Assembly: GCF_002291145.1 (NCBI RefSeq)
Contig: NZ_NTGE01000150.1
Span: 1-64,000, forward strand
Length of the DNA: 64,000 nt
Source of the DNA: Streptomyces sp. SA15
GTDB lineage: Bacteria; Actinomycetota; Actinomycetes; Streptomycetales; Streptomycetaceae
Direction of reading: 5' to 3'
Positions within the stretch are counted from its first letter, which is position 1. Every line of letters starts with the position of its first letter. The translations under genes and the position numbers were made by a program. The notes beneath the pieces are model-generated. The model was not told where the DNA came from. It was given only the letters and a program-made list of their open reading frames with translations, and made no database searches. Shown here in pieces: positions 33,694 through 44,909 of this stretch.

Positions 33694-34735
33694 GGATCGT
33701 CTCCTTCCAGAAGTGGCACGCCGAGGCGCGGCCGACCAGCTCGGTGCCGTCCTGCTCGGTGACCCCGAACAGCTCCGGGATGTCCGTACGGCAGATGTCC
33801 TGGGCCTTGGGGCAGCGCGGGTTGAAGGCGCAACCCGTCGGAATATGCAGCAGGTTGGGCGGCAGGCCCTTGATCGCGTACAGCTCCTGGCCCTTCTGGT
33901 CCAGGCGCGGGATCGAGTCCAGCAGACCCCGCGTGTACGGGTGCGCCGGACGCTTGTACAGCTCGTGGACCGGGGCGCGCTCCACGATCCGGCCCGCGTA
34001 CATCACCGCGATCTTGTCCGCGACGTCGGCGACCACGCCGAGGTCGTGGGTGATCAGGATGAGGCCCATGTGGTACTCGCGCTGCAGCTCCGAGAGCAGG
34101 TCCATGACCTGGGCCTGGACGGTCACGTCGAGGGCCGTGGTGGGCTCGTCGGCGATGATCAGGTCCGGTTCCAGGGCCAGCGCCATGGCGATCATGATGC
34201 GCTGGCGCATACCGCCGGAGAACTGGTGCGGGTAGTCGTTCACCCGGGCCGCGGCGGCCGGGATCTTCACCCGGTCCATCAGCTCGATCGCCTTGGCCTT
34301 GGCGTCCTTCTTGGACAGGCCCTGGTGGACGCGGAACATCTCGCCCAGCTGGTAGCCGACGCTGAGCACCGGGTTGAGCGAGCTGAGCGCGTCCTGGAAG
34401 ATCATGGCGATCCGGCGGCCGCGGACCTTGCGGCGCTCCTCGCCGGACATCTTCAGCATGTCCTGGCCGCGGAAGAGGATCTCTCCCTGCGGGATCCGCG
34501 CGGGCGGCATGTCGAGGATGCCCATGACGGCCTGCGCGGTGACGGACTTGCCGGAGCCGGACTCGCCGAGCACGGCGAGCGTCTCGCCGGCGTTCACGCT
34601 GTAGTTGACACCGTTGACGGCCTTGATGACGCCTTCGCGGGTGCGGAACTCGACGTGCAGATCACGCACTTCGAGCAGAGGTCCGTCCTCGCCGTCGCGA
34701 GGCGAGGGCACGGCTACTTCTTCGATGATGGTCAC
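33686..34735 (-). CDS. Peptide ABC transporter ATP-binding protein (copy 2, OppD/DppD type)
   Basis: 349-residue ATPase with Walker A GESGSGKS, signature QFSGGMRQRIMIAMAL, Walker B LIIADEPTTALDVT, and the C-terminal GCAFNPRCPKAQDIC cluster. GTG start at 34735, 11 bp after the permease gene. Very similar to the copy 1 protein. Confidence 0.93.
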   Translation of the reverse strand: MTIIEEVAVPSPRDGEDGPLLEVRDLHVEFRTREGVIKAVNGVNYSVNAGETLAVLGESGSGKSVTAQAVMGILDMPPARIPQGEILFRGQDMLKMSGEERRKVRGRRIAMIFQDALSSLNPVLSVGYQLGEMFRVHQGLSKKDAKAKAIELMDRVKIPAAAARVNDYPHQFSGGMRQRIMIAMALALEPDLIIADEPTTALDVTVQAQVMDLLSELQREYHMGLILITHDLGVVADVADKIAVMYAGRIVERAPVHELYKRPAHPYTRGLLDSIPRLDQKGQELYAIKGLPPNLLHIPTGCAFNPRCPKAQDICRTDIPELFGVTEQDGTELVGRASACHFWKETIHG

Positions 34736-34746
34736 GTACGCCTCCC

Positions 34747-35697
34747 TCAGCGCATCTTCGGGTCGAGGGCGTTGCGTACGGCCTCACCGAGCATGATGAA
34801 CGCCAGCACCGTGATGCTGAGCATGATCGACGGATAGAGCATGATCCACTGTGCCACGCGGATCTGGTTGCCGCCGTCGGAGATGTCGTTGCCCCACGAC
34901 ACGCCACTGAGGCCGAGGCCCAGGAAGGACAGTGTCGCCTCGGCGGCGATGTAGACACCGAGCGAGATGGTGGCGACGACGATCACCGGGGCGAGGGTGT
35001 TCGGCAGGATGTGCCGCAACATGATCCGCGGGGTGCTCGCGCCCAGGGCCTTGGCGGCCTGGACGTAGTCGGACTGCTTGGTGGTGATGACCGCGCCGCG
35101 CATCACGCGGGAGATCTGCGTCCAGCCGAAGAAGCCCAGGGCGCCGATGACGACCCATGTCGTGCGTTCCGGGAAGGAGTTGAGCACGACCATGGTGCCG
35201 AGCAGGAACGGGATACCGAAGAACACGTCCGTCAGCCGCGACAGGATCGAGTCGACGACGCCGCCGAAGTATCCGGCGATCATGCCCACCAGGCTGCCCA
35301 CGATCGTGACGAGGATGGTGGTGCCGAAACCGACGGCGATGGAGGCCCGGGTGCCGTAGATGAGGCGGGCGTACACGCTGCGGCCCTGCTGGTCGTAGCC
35401 GAGCCAGTCGGCCGAGCCGACGTCCCCCAGCTTGGGCTTCTGCAGGTAGTGCTTGGACAGGTCGCCAAGGATCGGTTCCGCGCTGGTGAACCAGCCGGGG
35501 AAGAAGGTGATCAGCAGCAGGAAGAAGATCAGCACGCTGGAGACGATGAAGATCCAGCTGCGCCGCAGGTCGGCCCAGGCGTCGCCCCACAGGCTGCGGG
35601 TCTTCTCGGCCTTGGGCACGGCGGGCGGCACCGCGGGGGTCCCGCCGACCGGGTCCATCGCGCCGGTCTTGACGTCGGTCTTGGTCACGTCAGGCAT
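34747..35697 (-). CDS. Peptide ABC transporter permease (copy 2, OppC/DppC type)
   Basis: 316-residue permease with a 50-residue cytoplasmic start, first helix (WIFIVSSVLIFFLLLITFFPG) and the coupling motif AAKALGASTPRIMLRHILPN. Start at ATG 35697 (MPDVTKTDVKTG), overlapping the upstream permease by 8 bp; an in-frame GTG-like extension to 35715 is less likely. Confidence 0.92.
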   Translation of the reverse strand: MPDVTKTDVKTGAMDPVGGTPAVPPAVPKAEKTRSLWGDAWADLRRSWIFIVSSVLIFFLLLITFFPGWFTSAEPILGDLSKHYLQKPKLGDVGSADWLGYDQQGRSVYARLIYGTRASIAVGFGTTILVTIVGSLVGMIAGYFGGVVDSILSRLTDVFFGIPFLLGTMVVLNSFPERTTWVVIGALGFFGWTQISRVMRGAVITTKQSDYVQAAKALGASTPRIMLRHILPNTLAPVIVVATISLGVYIAAEATLSFLGLGLSGVSWGNDISDGGNQIRVAQWIMLYPSIMLSITVLAFIMLGEAVRNALDPKMR

Positions 35698-36622
35698 AGC
35701 GAATCCTCGGGTCAAGGACCGCGTAGAGCAGGTCGACGAGCAGGTTGGCGAGGAGGTAGACGAGAACGAGGATCGTCACCAGCCCGACCAGGGTGGTCCC
35801 CTCGCGGCGCACGAGGGACTCGTAGATCGTGCCGCCCACGCCCTGGATGTTGAACAGGCCCTCGGTGACGACGGCACCGCCCATCAGCGCACCGATGTCG
35901 GTGCCCAGGTACGTGATGACGGGGATCATCGAGTTGCGCATGAGGTGGACGCCCACTACACGGCTCTTGGGCAGCCCCTTGGCGATCGCGGTACGGATGT
36001 AGTCCGCGCGGCGGTTCTCAGCGATCGACGTACGGGTGAGCCGGGTCACATAGGCCAGTGACGCGGTCGCCAGAACGATGGCCGGCATCAGCAACTGGCC
36101 GTAGTTCGTGGAGTCCTGGACGTTCGACTCCACCCAACCCAGTTGGTCGGCGAAGACCAGCTTGGCGATGAAGCCGAGGACGAAGACCGGGACCGAGATG
36201 AACAGCAGCGTCATCACGAGGATCACGTTGTCGGTGAGCCGCCCGGCGCGCAGGCCCGCCACCACACCGAGGGCGATCCCCAGGACGAACTCGATGGCGA
36301 AGGCCAGGGAGGCGAGGCGCAGGGTCACCGGGAATGCCTCGCCCAGTACGTCCGTGACGGGACGGCCACTGGCGATCTGCGTACCGAAGTCGCCATGGAG
36401 GATCATGTCCTTCATGTAGTTCCAGTACTGCACCAGGATCGGGTCGTCCAGGCCGTACTCATGTCTCAGCGCCGCGATGACCTGCGGGCTGCCGGCCTTG
36501 TCGCCGAAGAGGCCGCGCACGGGGTCACCGGGCAGGGCGTAGACCATGAGAAAGATCAACAGGGTTGTCCCGATGAACACCGGGATCATCTGGAGCAGTC
36601 GTCGTGCGACGTAGCGCCCCAT
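35690..36622 (-). CDS. Peptide ABC transporter permease (copy 2, OppB/DppB type)
   Basis: 310-residue permease beginning MGRYVARRLLQMIPVFIGTT, with coupling motif TAIAKGLPKSRVVGVHLMRN. Separated from the binding-protein gene by 140 bp containing large hairpins, unlike copy 1 where the gap is 6 bp. Confidence 0.92.
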   Translation of the reverse strand: MGRYVARRLLQMIPVFIGTTLLIFLMVYALPGDPVRGLFGDKAGSPQVIAALRHEYGLDDPILVQYWNYMKDMILHGDFGTQIASGRPVTDVLGEAFPVTLRLASLAFAIEFVLGIALGVVAGLRAGRLTDNVILVMTLLFISVPVFVLGFIAKLVFADQLGWVESNVQDSTNYGQLLMPAIVLATASLAYVTRLTRTSIAENRRADYIRTAIAKGLPKSRVVGVHLMRNSMIPVITYLGTDIGALMGGAVVTEGLFNIQGVGGTIYESLVRREGTTLVGLVTILVLVYLLANLLVDLLYAVLDPRIRYA

Positions 36623-36640
36623 CGTGCCTCCATGTCAGTC

Positions 36641-36745
36641 ACGGCGGCAGCCGACGGGCCCTTCCCTCGCGCATCACCTGAAGATGCGTGTGGAAAGGGC
36701 CCCCCGGCTGCTGCCGTTCCCCGGGCGGGGTCAGCCGCGCCCGGG
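36641..36745 (-). promoter_or_regulatory. Intercistronic hairpins between binding-protein and permease genes
   Basis: A long nested hairpin spans 36641-36717: outer 13-bp arms (36641-36653 / 36705-36717, one mismatch), then GGGCCCTTCC (36656-36665) with GGAAAGGGCCC (36692-36702), and an inner GCGCATC/GATGCG. A second hairpin CCCGGGCG/CGCCCGGG lies at 36720-36745. Such structures usually attenuate transcription or protect the upstream mRNA, giving excess binding protein (established for similar operons, inferred here). Confidence 0.7.
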
Positions 36746-36762
36746 ACAACGGTCTGTTGCGG

Positions 36763-38388
36763 TTACTTCTTGACCTGAACGCCGGTCAGGATCGGGTCGC
36801 CGTCCTGGGCGAACTTCACGCCGCTGACCTTCTCCGAGTAGCCCGCGTTGACCTTGTAGTACCAGAGCGGAATGCTCGGCATGTACTCAGGCAGCTTCTT
36901 CTCGAGCTCCTGGTACAGCTTCTCCGACTCCTCCAGCGTCTTGGCGGCGTCGGCCTGCGTGATCAGAGTGTCGATCTCCTTGTTGGAGAAGCCACTGGTG
37001 TTGCCGGACGACTTGGTGCCGAACAGGTCGCGCAGGAAGTTGGCGTTGAACGGGTAGTCGAGCACCCAGCCGGAGCGGTACATCGACTTGACCTCATGCG
37101 CGTCACGCGCGTCGAGGTCGGCCTGGAAGTCGGCCTTCGAGTCACCGGTGCACGCCACGCCGGTGGCCTTGGTGATGGAGCCGCAGACCGCCTCCACCCA
37201 CTCCTTGTGACCGCCGTCCGCGTTGAACTGGATGGAGATCTTATTGCCCGGAACGCCGCCGCCCTCCTTGATGAGCGCCTTGGCCTTGGCCGGGTCGTAC
37301 GTGAAGATGTCGGTGCCCAGGGACGGCTGGTAGCCGAGGACGCCCTTGGCGACCCAGCCGGTGGCGGGCTCACGGGTGCCCTGGAGCACGGTCGTGGTGA
37401 TGGTCTTGCGGTCGATCGCCATCGACAGGCCTTGCAGGACCTTCGGGTCGATGTCCTTCCACTGGTCGGTGTAGAAGGCCGGGGCGATCGTCTGGATCGC
37501 GGAGTAGGCCTGGTCCACGGCACGGTCGCCGAGGTCCGCCTTGTAGACGGGCAGGTCACGGGGCGCGATCTGGGTCAGAACGTCGACGTTGCCGGACTTC
37601 AGGTCCTCGTAGGCCGTCTCGGGGGTGGAGTAGTTCTTGAACGTCACGCCGCCGTTCTTGGCCGCGTTCGAGCCCTTGTAGTCGGCGTTCTTGGCGACCG
37701 TGATCGCCTTCTTGTGCTCCCAGCTGACGAACTTGTAGGGGCCGTTGCCGATCGGCTTCTCACCGGCGGCCGCGGGGTCCTTGTAGAAGGACTCGGGCAG
37801 CGGCGAGAAGACCTCGTAGCCCAGCTTGTAGACGAAGTACGGGATGGGCGTCGTCAGCGTGATGGTGAAGGTGTTGTCGTCGACGACCTTCAGGCCGGAC
37901 ATCTCGGTGGCCTTCGGCTTGCCCTTCTCGGGGGCGACGTCGGCGTAGCCCTGGATGTCCGAGAACCAGAAGCTGTTGGTCTGCTTGTTCGCGGGGGCGG
38001 CGGCCCAGTTCCAGGCCTTGACGTAGGACTCAGCGGTCACCGGGGTGCCGTCGTGGAACTTCCAGCCCGGCTTCAGCTTGACCGTGAAGGTCTTGTTGTC
38101 GGTGGAGTCGACGGACTCGGCGTTCATCATGACGATCTTGCCGCTCGAGTCATAGTCCACCAGACCGGTGAACAGTGACTTGATCACGATGCTGCCGTAG
38201 GACTCCATGGTGTTGGCCGGCTGCAGCGGGTTCTGCGGCTCACCGGACTCGACCGTAAACGTGCCGTTCGGGTCGATCGCAGCCTTGCTGTCGCCGCTGT
38301 CGCCGTCGTCGCTGCCGCCACAGGCGGTCGCGCCCAGCGCCACAACCGCGGCTATCGCGACCCACTTGGCGCTCTTGGCACCGCGCAT
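36763..38388 (-). CDS. Peptide-binding lipoprotein (copy 2, OppA/DppA type)
   Basis: 541-residue solute-binding lipoprotein (SBP_bac_5). Signal peptide SAKWVAIAAVVALGATAC with lipid-anchor Cys at 22, followed by the Gly/Asp/Ser linker GGSDDGDSGDS. Landmarks: SGEPQNPLQPANTMES, KPIGNGPYKFVSWEHKKAI and IPLWYYKVNAGYSE. ATG 38388 with GAGGAGG upstream. First gene of the second importer; long upstream region suggests complex control. Confidence 0.93.
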   Translation of the reverse strand: MRGAKSAKWVAIAAVVALGATACGGSDDGDSGDSKAAIDPNGTFTVESGEPQNPLQPANTMESYGSIVIKSLFTGLVDYDSSGKIVMMNAESVDSTDNKTFTVKLKPGWKFHDGTPVTAESYVKAWNWAAAPANKQTNSFWFSDIQGYADVAPEKGKPKATEMSGLKVVDDNTFTITLTTPIPYFVYKLGYEVFSPLPESFYKDPAAAGEKPIGNGPYKFVSWEHKKAITVAKNADYKGSNAAKNGGVTFKNYSTPETAYEDLKSGNVDVLTQIAPRDLPVYKADLGDRAVDQAYSAIQTIAPAFYTDQWKDIDPKVLQGLSMAIDRKTITTTVLQGTREPATGWVAKGVLGYQPSLGTDIFTYDPAKAKALIKEGGGVPGNKISIQFNADGGHKEWVEAVCGSITKATGVACTGDSKADFQADLDARDAHEVKSMYRSGWVLDYPFNANFLRDLFGTKSSGNTSGFSNKEIDTLITQADAAKTLEESEKLYQELEKKLPEYMPSIPLWYYKVNAGYSEKVSGVKFAQDGDPILTGVQVKK

Positions 38389-39033
38389 GGGTTCCTCCTC
38401 ATGAGTCCATTGGTTCACCGCAAGGGAGAGCACATGACACACAACCGCCACCTCACCGGTGTCGGAAAAGTCAGATGCCCCCCGGCGCTCGTGAGTCGGC
38501 GCGGTCTGCCGCGCATGACCCGTTGATCCGAGCTCTACGCGCCTAACTATCTGCCATGGGCCATGGCCGAACCACACCCCTAAGGTCTCGGTTCGATCAC
38601 ACCTGGCGCCTACTTCTTCCAAAATCCGGACAAACGGTTTGGCGAAAGATCCCTGCGAAACGGACTTGTTACACATCTATCGGGAGCGAGTGTCCGTATA
38701 CCGGACACTCGAATGTTAAAAATAGATTGCGTGTACCGGGTTCGCCGGGCACAGTGCCTCCGGCACGACTGCGCGCTGTGCGCGCGAGCGCGGTACCACC
38801 TGCCGCTCCGTCAACGCTCCGTGATGACAAGGCCGCTCGGTGAACGAGAGCGCGCGTGCCGATTCCGGCACCGCGGATTCACGGCCCCATGCCCCACAGT
38901 TGGCGGACAAGCCACTCCAGCGCCAGGGTAGTGCGATCGGCACGCCTCTAAGGGCTCTCCGCTCCAAATAGAGGGTTTTCCCTACGGCCCTACCGCCTGG
39001 CCCCTACCGCCCCTACGCCCCCTTACAACGGCG
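38389..39033. other. Long intergenic region upstream of importer 2
   Basis: About 650 bp between the importer 2 operon and typA. The part 38560-38740 is A/T-rich for this genome and carries a 25-bp inverted repeat (listed separately). 38741-39000 is G+C-rich with no ORF of family type. It should contain the importer promoter; a small RNA cannot be ruled out. Confidence 0.4.
38687..38711. promoter_or_regulatory. Candidate operator, perfect 10-bp inverted repeat
   Basis: CGAGTGTCCG (38687-38696) and CGGACACTCG (38702-38711) around TATAC, in an A/T-rich stretch about 300 bp upstream of the binding-protein gene. Symmetry of about two helical turns is typical for a dimeric repressor or activator. 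Confidence 0.5.
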
Positions 39034-39068
39034 CCGGGCACCCCGCCGTGAAGGCGAGGATGCCCGGT
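39034..39068 (-). terminator. Probable terminator of typA
   Basis: Imperfect hairpin CCGGGCACC...CGCC / GGCG...GGATGCCCGG just after the typA stop codon. Confidence 0.55.
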
Positions 39069-39088
39069 GCGTCGACAGTGAGGCGGTG

Positions 39089-40996
<1,908 letters not shown>

Positions 40997-41132
40997 ATAG
41001 CGGCGTTCTCCCGGAGTGTGAGGATGGCCTGCGCGTACGTCTGTGTTACGCGGACCCTGCCGGGCTGGACACGCCACGGCCTCACCCCATGGTACGTGGC
41101 CGCTGCCGCGGGGGCTCACCAGGCGGCTGAGG

Positions 41133-41813
41133 TCAGGCGTCCCGGGTGGCTGGGGAGCCTTCCTCGCAGGCGCGTCGGGCTGCCTCGCGAGCGAGGTCGG
41201 AGTCGCCGACGCTCTCGTCGCAGTCGGCGATGCCGGTGATGTCGACCTGCCAGGTCCGCGCGTGCCCCGTGGTGGTCTTGCCGCCCGGGCAGACGTAGCT
41301 GAAATCACCCGCCACCTCTCGCACCCCGGCGAACCGCACGAACTCTCCGGCACCGTCGACCTCGGTCTTGCCGTCGTTGATGGCCGGGGCCTCGACGTGC
41401 ACGTCGGTGAAGCTCCAGGTGTCGCCGTCCGCCTCCGCCAGGGTGCGGGCCTCGGACTCGATCTCGCCGATCTTCTTGCCCAGCGAGAAGAGGACCTCCG
41501 CCGCGGAGACGGCCGGCCCCGAGGTCCGAACCGACGGCTGCGGTGTGTAAACCCGCTCCAACCGTTCCGTCAGCTTGCCGCCACCGTCGCCCAGCGACTC
41601 CACCCCGGAGACGCCGGTCAGCTTGTCCGTCTTCTTGACCCCGGACCAGGCGTACGTGCCGTCGGCGCAAGCCTTCGCCACCGCGGCCTTGTCGCTCTTG
41701 CCGCTGCTCCTGCTGTCCACCTTGCCCTCGCCACCGGTGCAGGCCACAAGCCCCGCCGCCAACGCCACCATGGCCAGTCCCGCCACCCAAGCCCGCTGTG
41801 CCATGCCGCGCAT
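41133..41813 (-). CDS. Putative lipoprotein of unknown function
   Basis: 226-residue protein with a lipoprotein signal ending LAAGLVAC (anchor Cys 25), then a Ser/Lys/Gly linker. The exported domain (ADGTYAWSGVKKTDKLTGVS ... FSYVCPGGKTTTGHARTW) contains paired cysteines near the end (VCPGG, ADCDES, RACEEG). No match to a characterised family. ATG 41813 is chosen over GTG 41846 because GAGAGGAAG precedes it. Lies between lpqW-like gene and typA. Confidence 0.75.
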   Translation of the reverse strand: MRGMAQRAWVAGLAMVALAAGLVACTGGEGKVDSRSSGKSDKAAVAKACADGTYAWSGVKKTDKLTGVSGVESLGDGGGKLTERLERVYTPQPSVRTSGPAVSAAEVLFSLGKKIGEIESEARTLAEADGDTWSFTDVHVEAPAINDGKTEVDGAGEFVRFAGVREVAGDFSYVCPGGKTTTGHARTWQVDITGIADCDESVGDSDLAREAARRACEEGSPATRDA

Positions 41814-42060
41814 GCGTCGGCTTCCTCTCCCCCGTCGCACGGGCACCCAGCACCCGCACCATGATCACTATTGGGCTCATAGTGGGGGCGCCGGGCAGGG
41901 ACAGCAAGGGCTTTGAGAGAGATCTGAGCTATGGCGGTCAGCCCTCCGACGACGCGCTCGCCGACGGCCTCGCGCCCGTCAAGGAGAGGGAGGCAGCCCT
42001 GGGGCGCCCCGGGGCTGTTGGCAGGGGTCCCGCTCGACAGCTGGAGGCCGCTTCACAGCC

Positions 42061-44232
42061 TCAGCTCTTGGACGACGGGCCCGCCGCAGGCCTCGCCCCC
42101 TTCTTCAGGAACCCCATGTCCTCATAGACCGGCGTCTCGAAGCCGAAGGCTCCGGCGTTCGCCAGGTTCTTCCGCGCGGCCGTCAGCTGGGGGCGCTGGT
42201 AGAGGGGGATCGAGCCGGCGGCGGCCCAGATGCGGGAGTCGGCCTTGCGGATCAGGCTGCGGTTCTCGCCCTCGTCGAGGGTGCCGATGGCCTGGTCGAA
42301 GAGCTGGTCGACCTGGTCGGTGCCGACGCGGGTGAAGTTCTGCTCGACGTTCAGGGAACCGTCGGCGGCCGGGACGGGCTTGGCGAAGATGGGGCGGGCG
42401 TCGGTCGCGGGGAAGGCGGAGGTGGGCCAGGAGTACAGGGCGAGGTCGTACTGGCCGGACGCGATGTGGTCCTTGAAATAGCTCTCGTCGGAGACCTTGG
42501 AGATATCGGTACGGATGCCGACCTTCTCCAGCATGCGGCTGATACGGCCGGCGACGGTACGCAGCGCCTGTGAGCCGGAGCCCGAGGGGAGCACGAAGCG
42601 GAGCGAGAGCGGCTTGCCGTCCTTGGCGAGCGGACGGGCCGCGGCGCCCGCGGGGGCGGCGGTGCCCTTGGGGGCGTAGGCGCCGGGGTCTCCGCCCGGC
42701 TTCTGGTTGTTGCTGTCGTACTGGTTGCCTTCCTGGGCGAGCTGTGTGGAGTCGTCCTCGTGGCTCTTGTCGTGGTCGGCCTCGCCGTGCCCCTTGTTGT
42801 CTTCGCCGACGATGTACGTCCCCTCGTCGCCGCCTTCCGACTCCTCCTCGCTCGTCTTGCTCGTCTTGCTCTTCTTGCTCTCCTCGCCCTTCTCGCCCTC
42901 CGCCCCGGCCGCCTTCTCCCCCTTCTTCTTCTTCTCTTTCTCGAGGGGCCCGCCCGGCACCCACCCGGCGTCCGCGAGCAGCGCCTGCGCCTCCTTGGTG
43001 TCCTGGTCGCCGAGCGCGCCGCTGTTGTCGGCGTAGGCCGCCTGGCCGGACAGCGCGAGATGGCTGCCGACGGGCACCGCGGGCAGTCCCAGCGGCCTGA
43101 GTACGGCCTTCGCCAGTTCCTCGCGGTCGAGGGCGCGGGCGACGGCACGGCGGACGCGCTCGTCGGCGAGGGGGCCGGCGGCGCCGTTGAGGGCGAGCTG
43201 GGTGTAGGCGGGCTCCAGGGACTTGCGGACCTCGTAGCCGCGGAGAGCCGCCTGCTGACGCTCGTACTCGGTGATCTTCCCGGGCTTCTTGTCGGCGGAG
43301 CCGCGCGGCCCCTGGAGCGGGGTGGCCGTGCCCCTGCCCCGGGCGCGGGCGGCGAGGCTGATGCGTCCGGCGGCGTCGGGGTCGATCTCGGCCAGGTCCA
43401 GCTTCCCGGCGGCCAGCTCGGCGGCCCGCTTGTCGCGGGGTACGGCGCGCAGCTCGATCTCGGACAGCTTGGCGGGGTGGCCCCACCAGCGGGGATTGCG
43501 GGTGAGGGTGACCTTGTCGTCCTTGCGGTCGATCTTCTTCACGGTGAAGGGACCGGCGGTGACCTTCAGCTTCTTCCTGGCCCCGTCGTTGAAGGAGTCC
43601 GGCGTGCCCATGACGTCCTTCGGGTACAGCGGTGAGAACAGCGACTTCCAGTCGGCGTACGGCCGCTCGAAGGTGACCCTGACCTCCAGGTCGTTCGCCC
43701 CGCGCTCGATCTTCTCGATGCGGTCGTAGCCGGCGTTGCGGGCGGTCCAGTAGGCGGAGTCCTTTCCGGACAGGGCGCGCCACTGGGCGGCGAAGTCGGC
43801 GGCGCCGATCTCCCGGCCGTCGCTCCACACGGCCTGCTGGTTCAGCTTGTACAGCACGACCTGCTTCGGCTCGGTCTCGACGACCTCGGCGGACTCCAGG
43901 TGGTCGGGGTTGCGTTCCGGCCGCCCGTTCTCGTCCAGCTGGAACATCGACGGCAGCACGGCCTGGGCGATCCGGGTCGTGCCCGCGTCGGCGTCGGCCT
44001 GGAAGGTGTTCAGCGTCTCCGGTACGGCGTCCACCGCCCAGCGCAGGGTGCCGCCGTCGGCGACCTGGACGCGGGCGGCGGGTGCGATGTCCTGCCCGGC
44101 GAGCGGCTTGCCCGCCTTGTCCTCGGAGCCGCATCCGGCGAGCGCGGAGACCGCGAGCGCGCCCGAGGTGAGGAAGGCGACCGAGCGCGCGACCGCGCGA
44201 GAGGGCCTGGGTCCGACGCCGTCGTGGGACAT
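42061..44232 (-). CDS. LpqW-like ABC transporter family substrate-binding lipoprotein
   Basis: 723-residue lipoprotein (signal end VSALAGC, anchor near residue 29) with SBP_bac_5 fold: GGTLRWAVDAVPETLN, FERPYADWKSLFSPLYPKDV, SIPLYQRPQLTAARKN. Placement next to typA equals lpqW of mycobacteria, a member of this fold that regulates mannolipid synthesis rather than importing peptides. No permease or ATPase gene adjoins it, in line with that. Residues about 425-540 are an extremely charged Lys/Glu/Asp/Ser insert in the second lobe. Start ATG 44232. Confidence 0.8.
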   Translation of the reverse strand: MSHDGVGPRPSRAVARSVAFLTSGALAVSALAGCGSEDKAGKPLAGQDIAPAARVQVADGGTLRWAVDAVPETLNTFQADADAGTTRIAQAVLPSMFQLDENGRPERNPDHLESAEVVETEPKQVVLYKLNQQAVWSDGREIGAADFAAQWRALSGKDSAYWTARNAGYDRIEKIERGANDLEVRVTFERPYADWKSLFSPLYPKDVMGTPDSFNDGARKKLKVTAGPFTVKKIDRKDDKVTLTRNPRWWGHPAKLSEIELRAVPRDKRAAELAAGKLDLAEIDPDAAGRISLAARARGRGTATPLQGPRGSADKKPGKITEYERQQAALRGYEVRKSLEPAYTQLALNGAAGPLADERVRRAVARALDREELAKAVLRPLGLPAVPVGSHLALSGQAAYADNSGALGDQDTKEAQALLADAGWVPGGPLEKEKKKKGEKAAGAEGEKGEESKKSKTSKTSEEESEGGDEGTYIVGEDNKGHGEADHDKSHEDDSTQLAQEGNQYDSNNQKPGGDPGAYAPKGTAAPAGAAARPLAKDGKPLSLRFVLPSGSGSQALRTVAGRISRMLEKVGIRTDISKVSDESYFKDHIASGQYDLALYSWPTSAFPATDARPIFAKPVPAADGSLNVEQNFTRVGTDQVDQLFDQAIGTLDEGENRSLIRKADSRIWAAAGSIPLYQRPQLTAARKNLANAGAFGFETPVYEDMGFLKKGARPAAGPSSKS

Positions 44233-44411
44233 CTCTGCGTACCTCCGGGAGCCGCCGCCATGAGAAAAGGGCGTTATGATCACGTTTGGGGGTATATGGA
44301 GCTGATCAGATCTACGGCCACACACTGAAGAGGAAAGGGTTCATCAACCGAAGGCGACACGACGACGAGAGCCGGGAAGCCCACCCGTACGGCGCAACGC
44401 GACGGGGTCCG

Positions 44412-44428
44412 AGGGGGCGCAGCCCCCT
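44412..44428. repeat. GC hairpin of the dispersed Streptomyces type
   Basis: AGGGGGC-GCA-GCCCCCT in the 348-bp gap 44233-44580 between divergent genes. Similar to the hairpins at 5.7-5.9 kb. Apart from this and presumed promoters, nothing was recognised in the gap. Confidence 0.55.
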
Positions 44429-44580
44429 GAGTCGGCAACCGCCCCACACGCCGCACGCACCAACGCACCCCAGCCAATCCATGCACACCGCTTCCCACCG
44501 GCCGGTGTGACGCGCGACACTCGCAGGCGCATGAACGTTGCCGCCTTGGGCCTGAGAACCCGCGGAAGTGAGGGCAAGTC

Positions 44581-44871
44581 ATGTCCGTGCACGATGAACT
44601 GACGTCAGTCCAGCGCTGCCTCGACGACCTGAACCGGTCGGTGCGGCGCCTGGAACAGCAGATCGGCGGCGGTGGCCTGGAGATACGCCGGGTCCGCACC
44701 GACGCCGAGCACCTGCGCGAGAGCGTCGCGCTACTGCGTGAGGCGGCCTCCACGCCCGCCGCGCCCAAGCGCCCCGATCTCGTCACCATCCCCGACACGC
44801 CCTACGACGACTCACTGTGGATCGACTCGGACGACGAGGGACTCGGCGCCCGCGACCGCCACGCCCCCTGA
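44581..44871 (+). CDS. Small acidic coiled-coil protein
   Basis: 96-residue protein of unknown function. Residues 1-55 form a probable coiled coil (DELTSVQRCLDDLNRSVRRL and RTDAEHLRESVALLREA) with a Gly linker, and the C-terminus is acidic (DTPYDDSLWIDSDDEG). ATG 44581 is preceded by GGAAGTGAGGG. Encoded just before the sdh operon and possibly co-transcribed with it (39-bp gap). Confidence 0.68.
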   Translation: MSVHDELTSVQRCLDDLNRSVRRLEQQIGGGGLEIRRVRTDAEHLRESVALLREAASTPAAPKRPDLVTIPDTPYDDSLWIDSDDEGLGARDRHAP

Positions 44872-44909
44872 GCCGACCGGAGCCGTCCTGAACCGACCGG
44901 AGTCATGAA

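Noticed and set aside
32545..38388. Importer 2 as the BldK transporter of Streptomyces development
   Set aside because: As I remember it, bldK begins with a permease gene before the binding protein, whereas here the binding protein is first. Sequence comparison with BldKB would decide.
41866..41884. CACTAT/ATAGTG inverted repeat upstream of the lipoprotein gene
   Set aside because: Only 6-bp arms with a 7-bp spacer; too short to support a site without conservation data.
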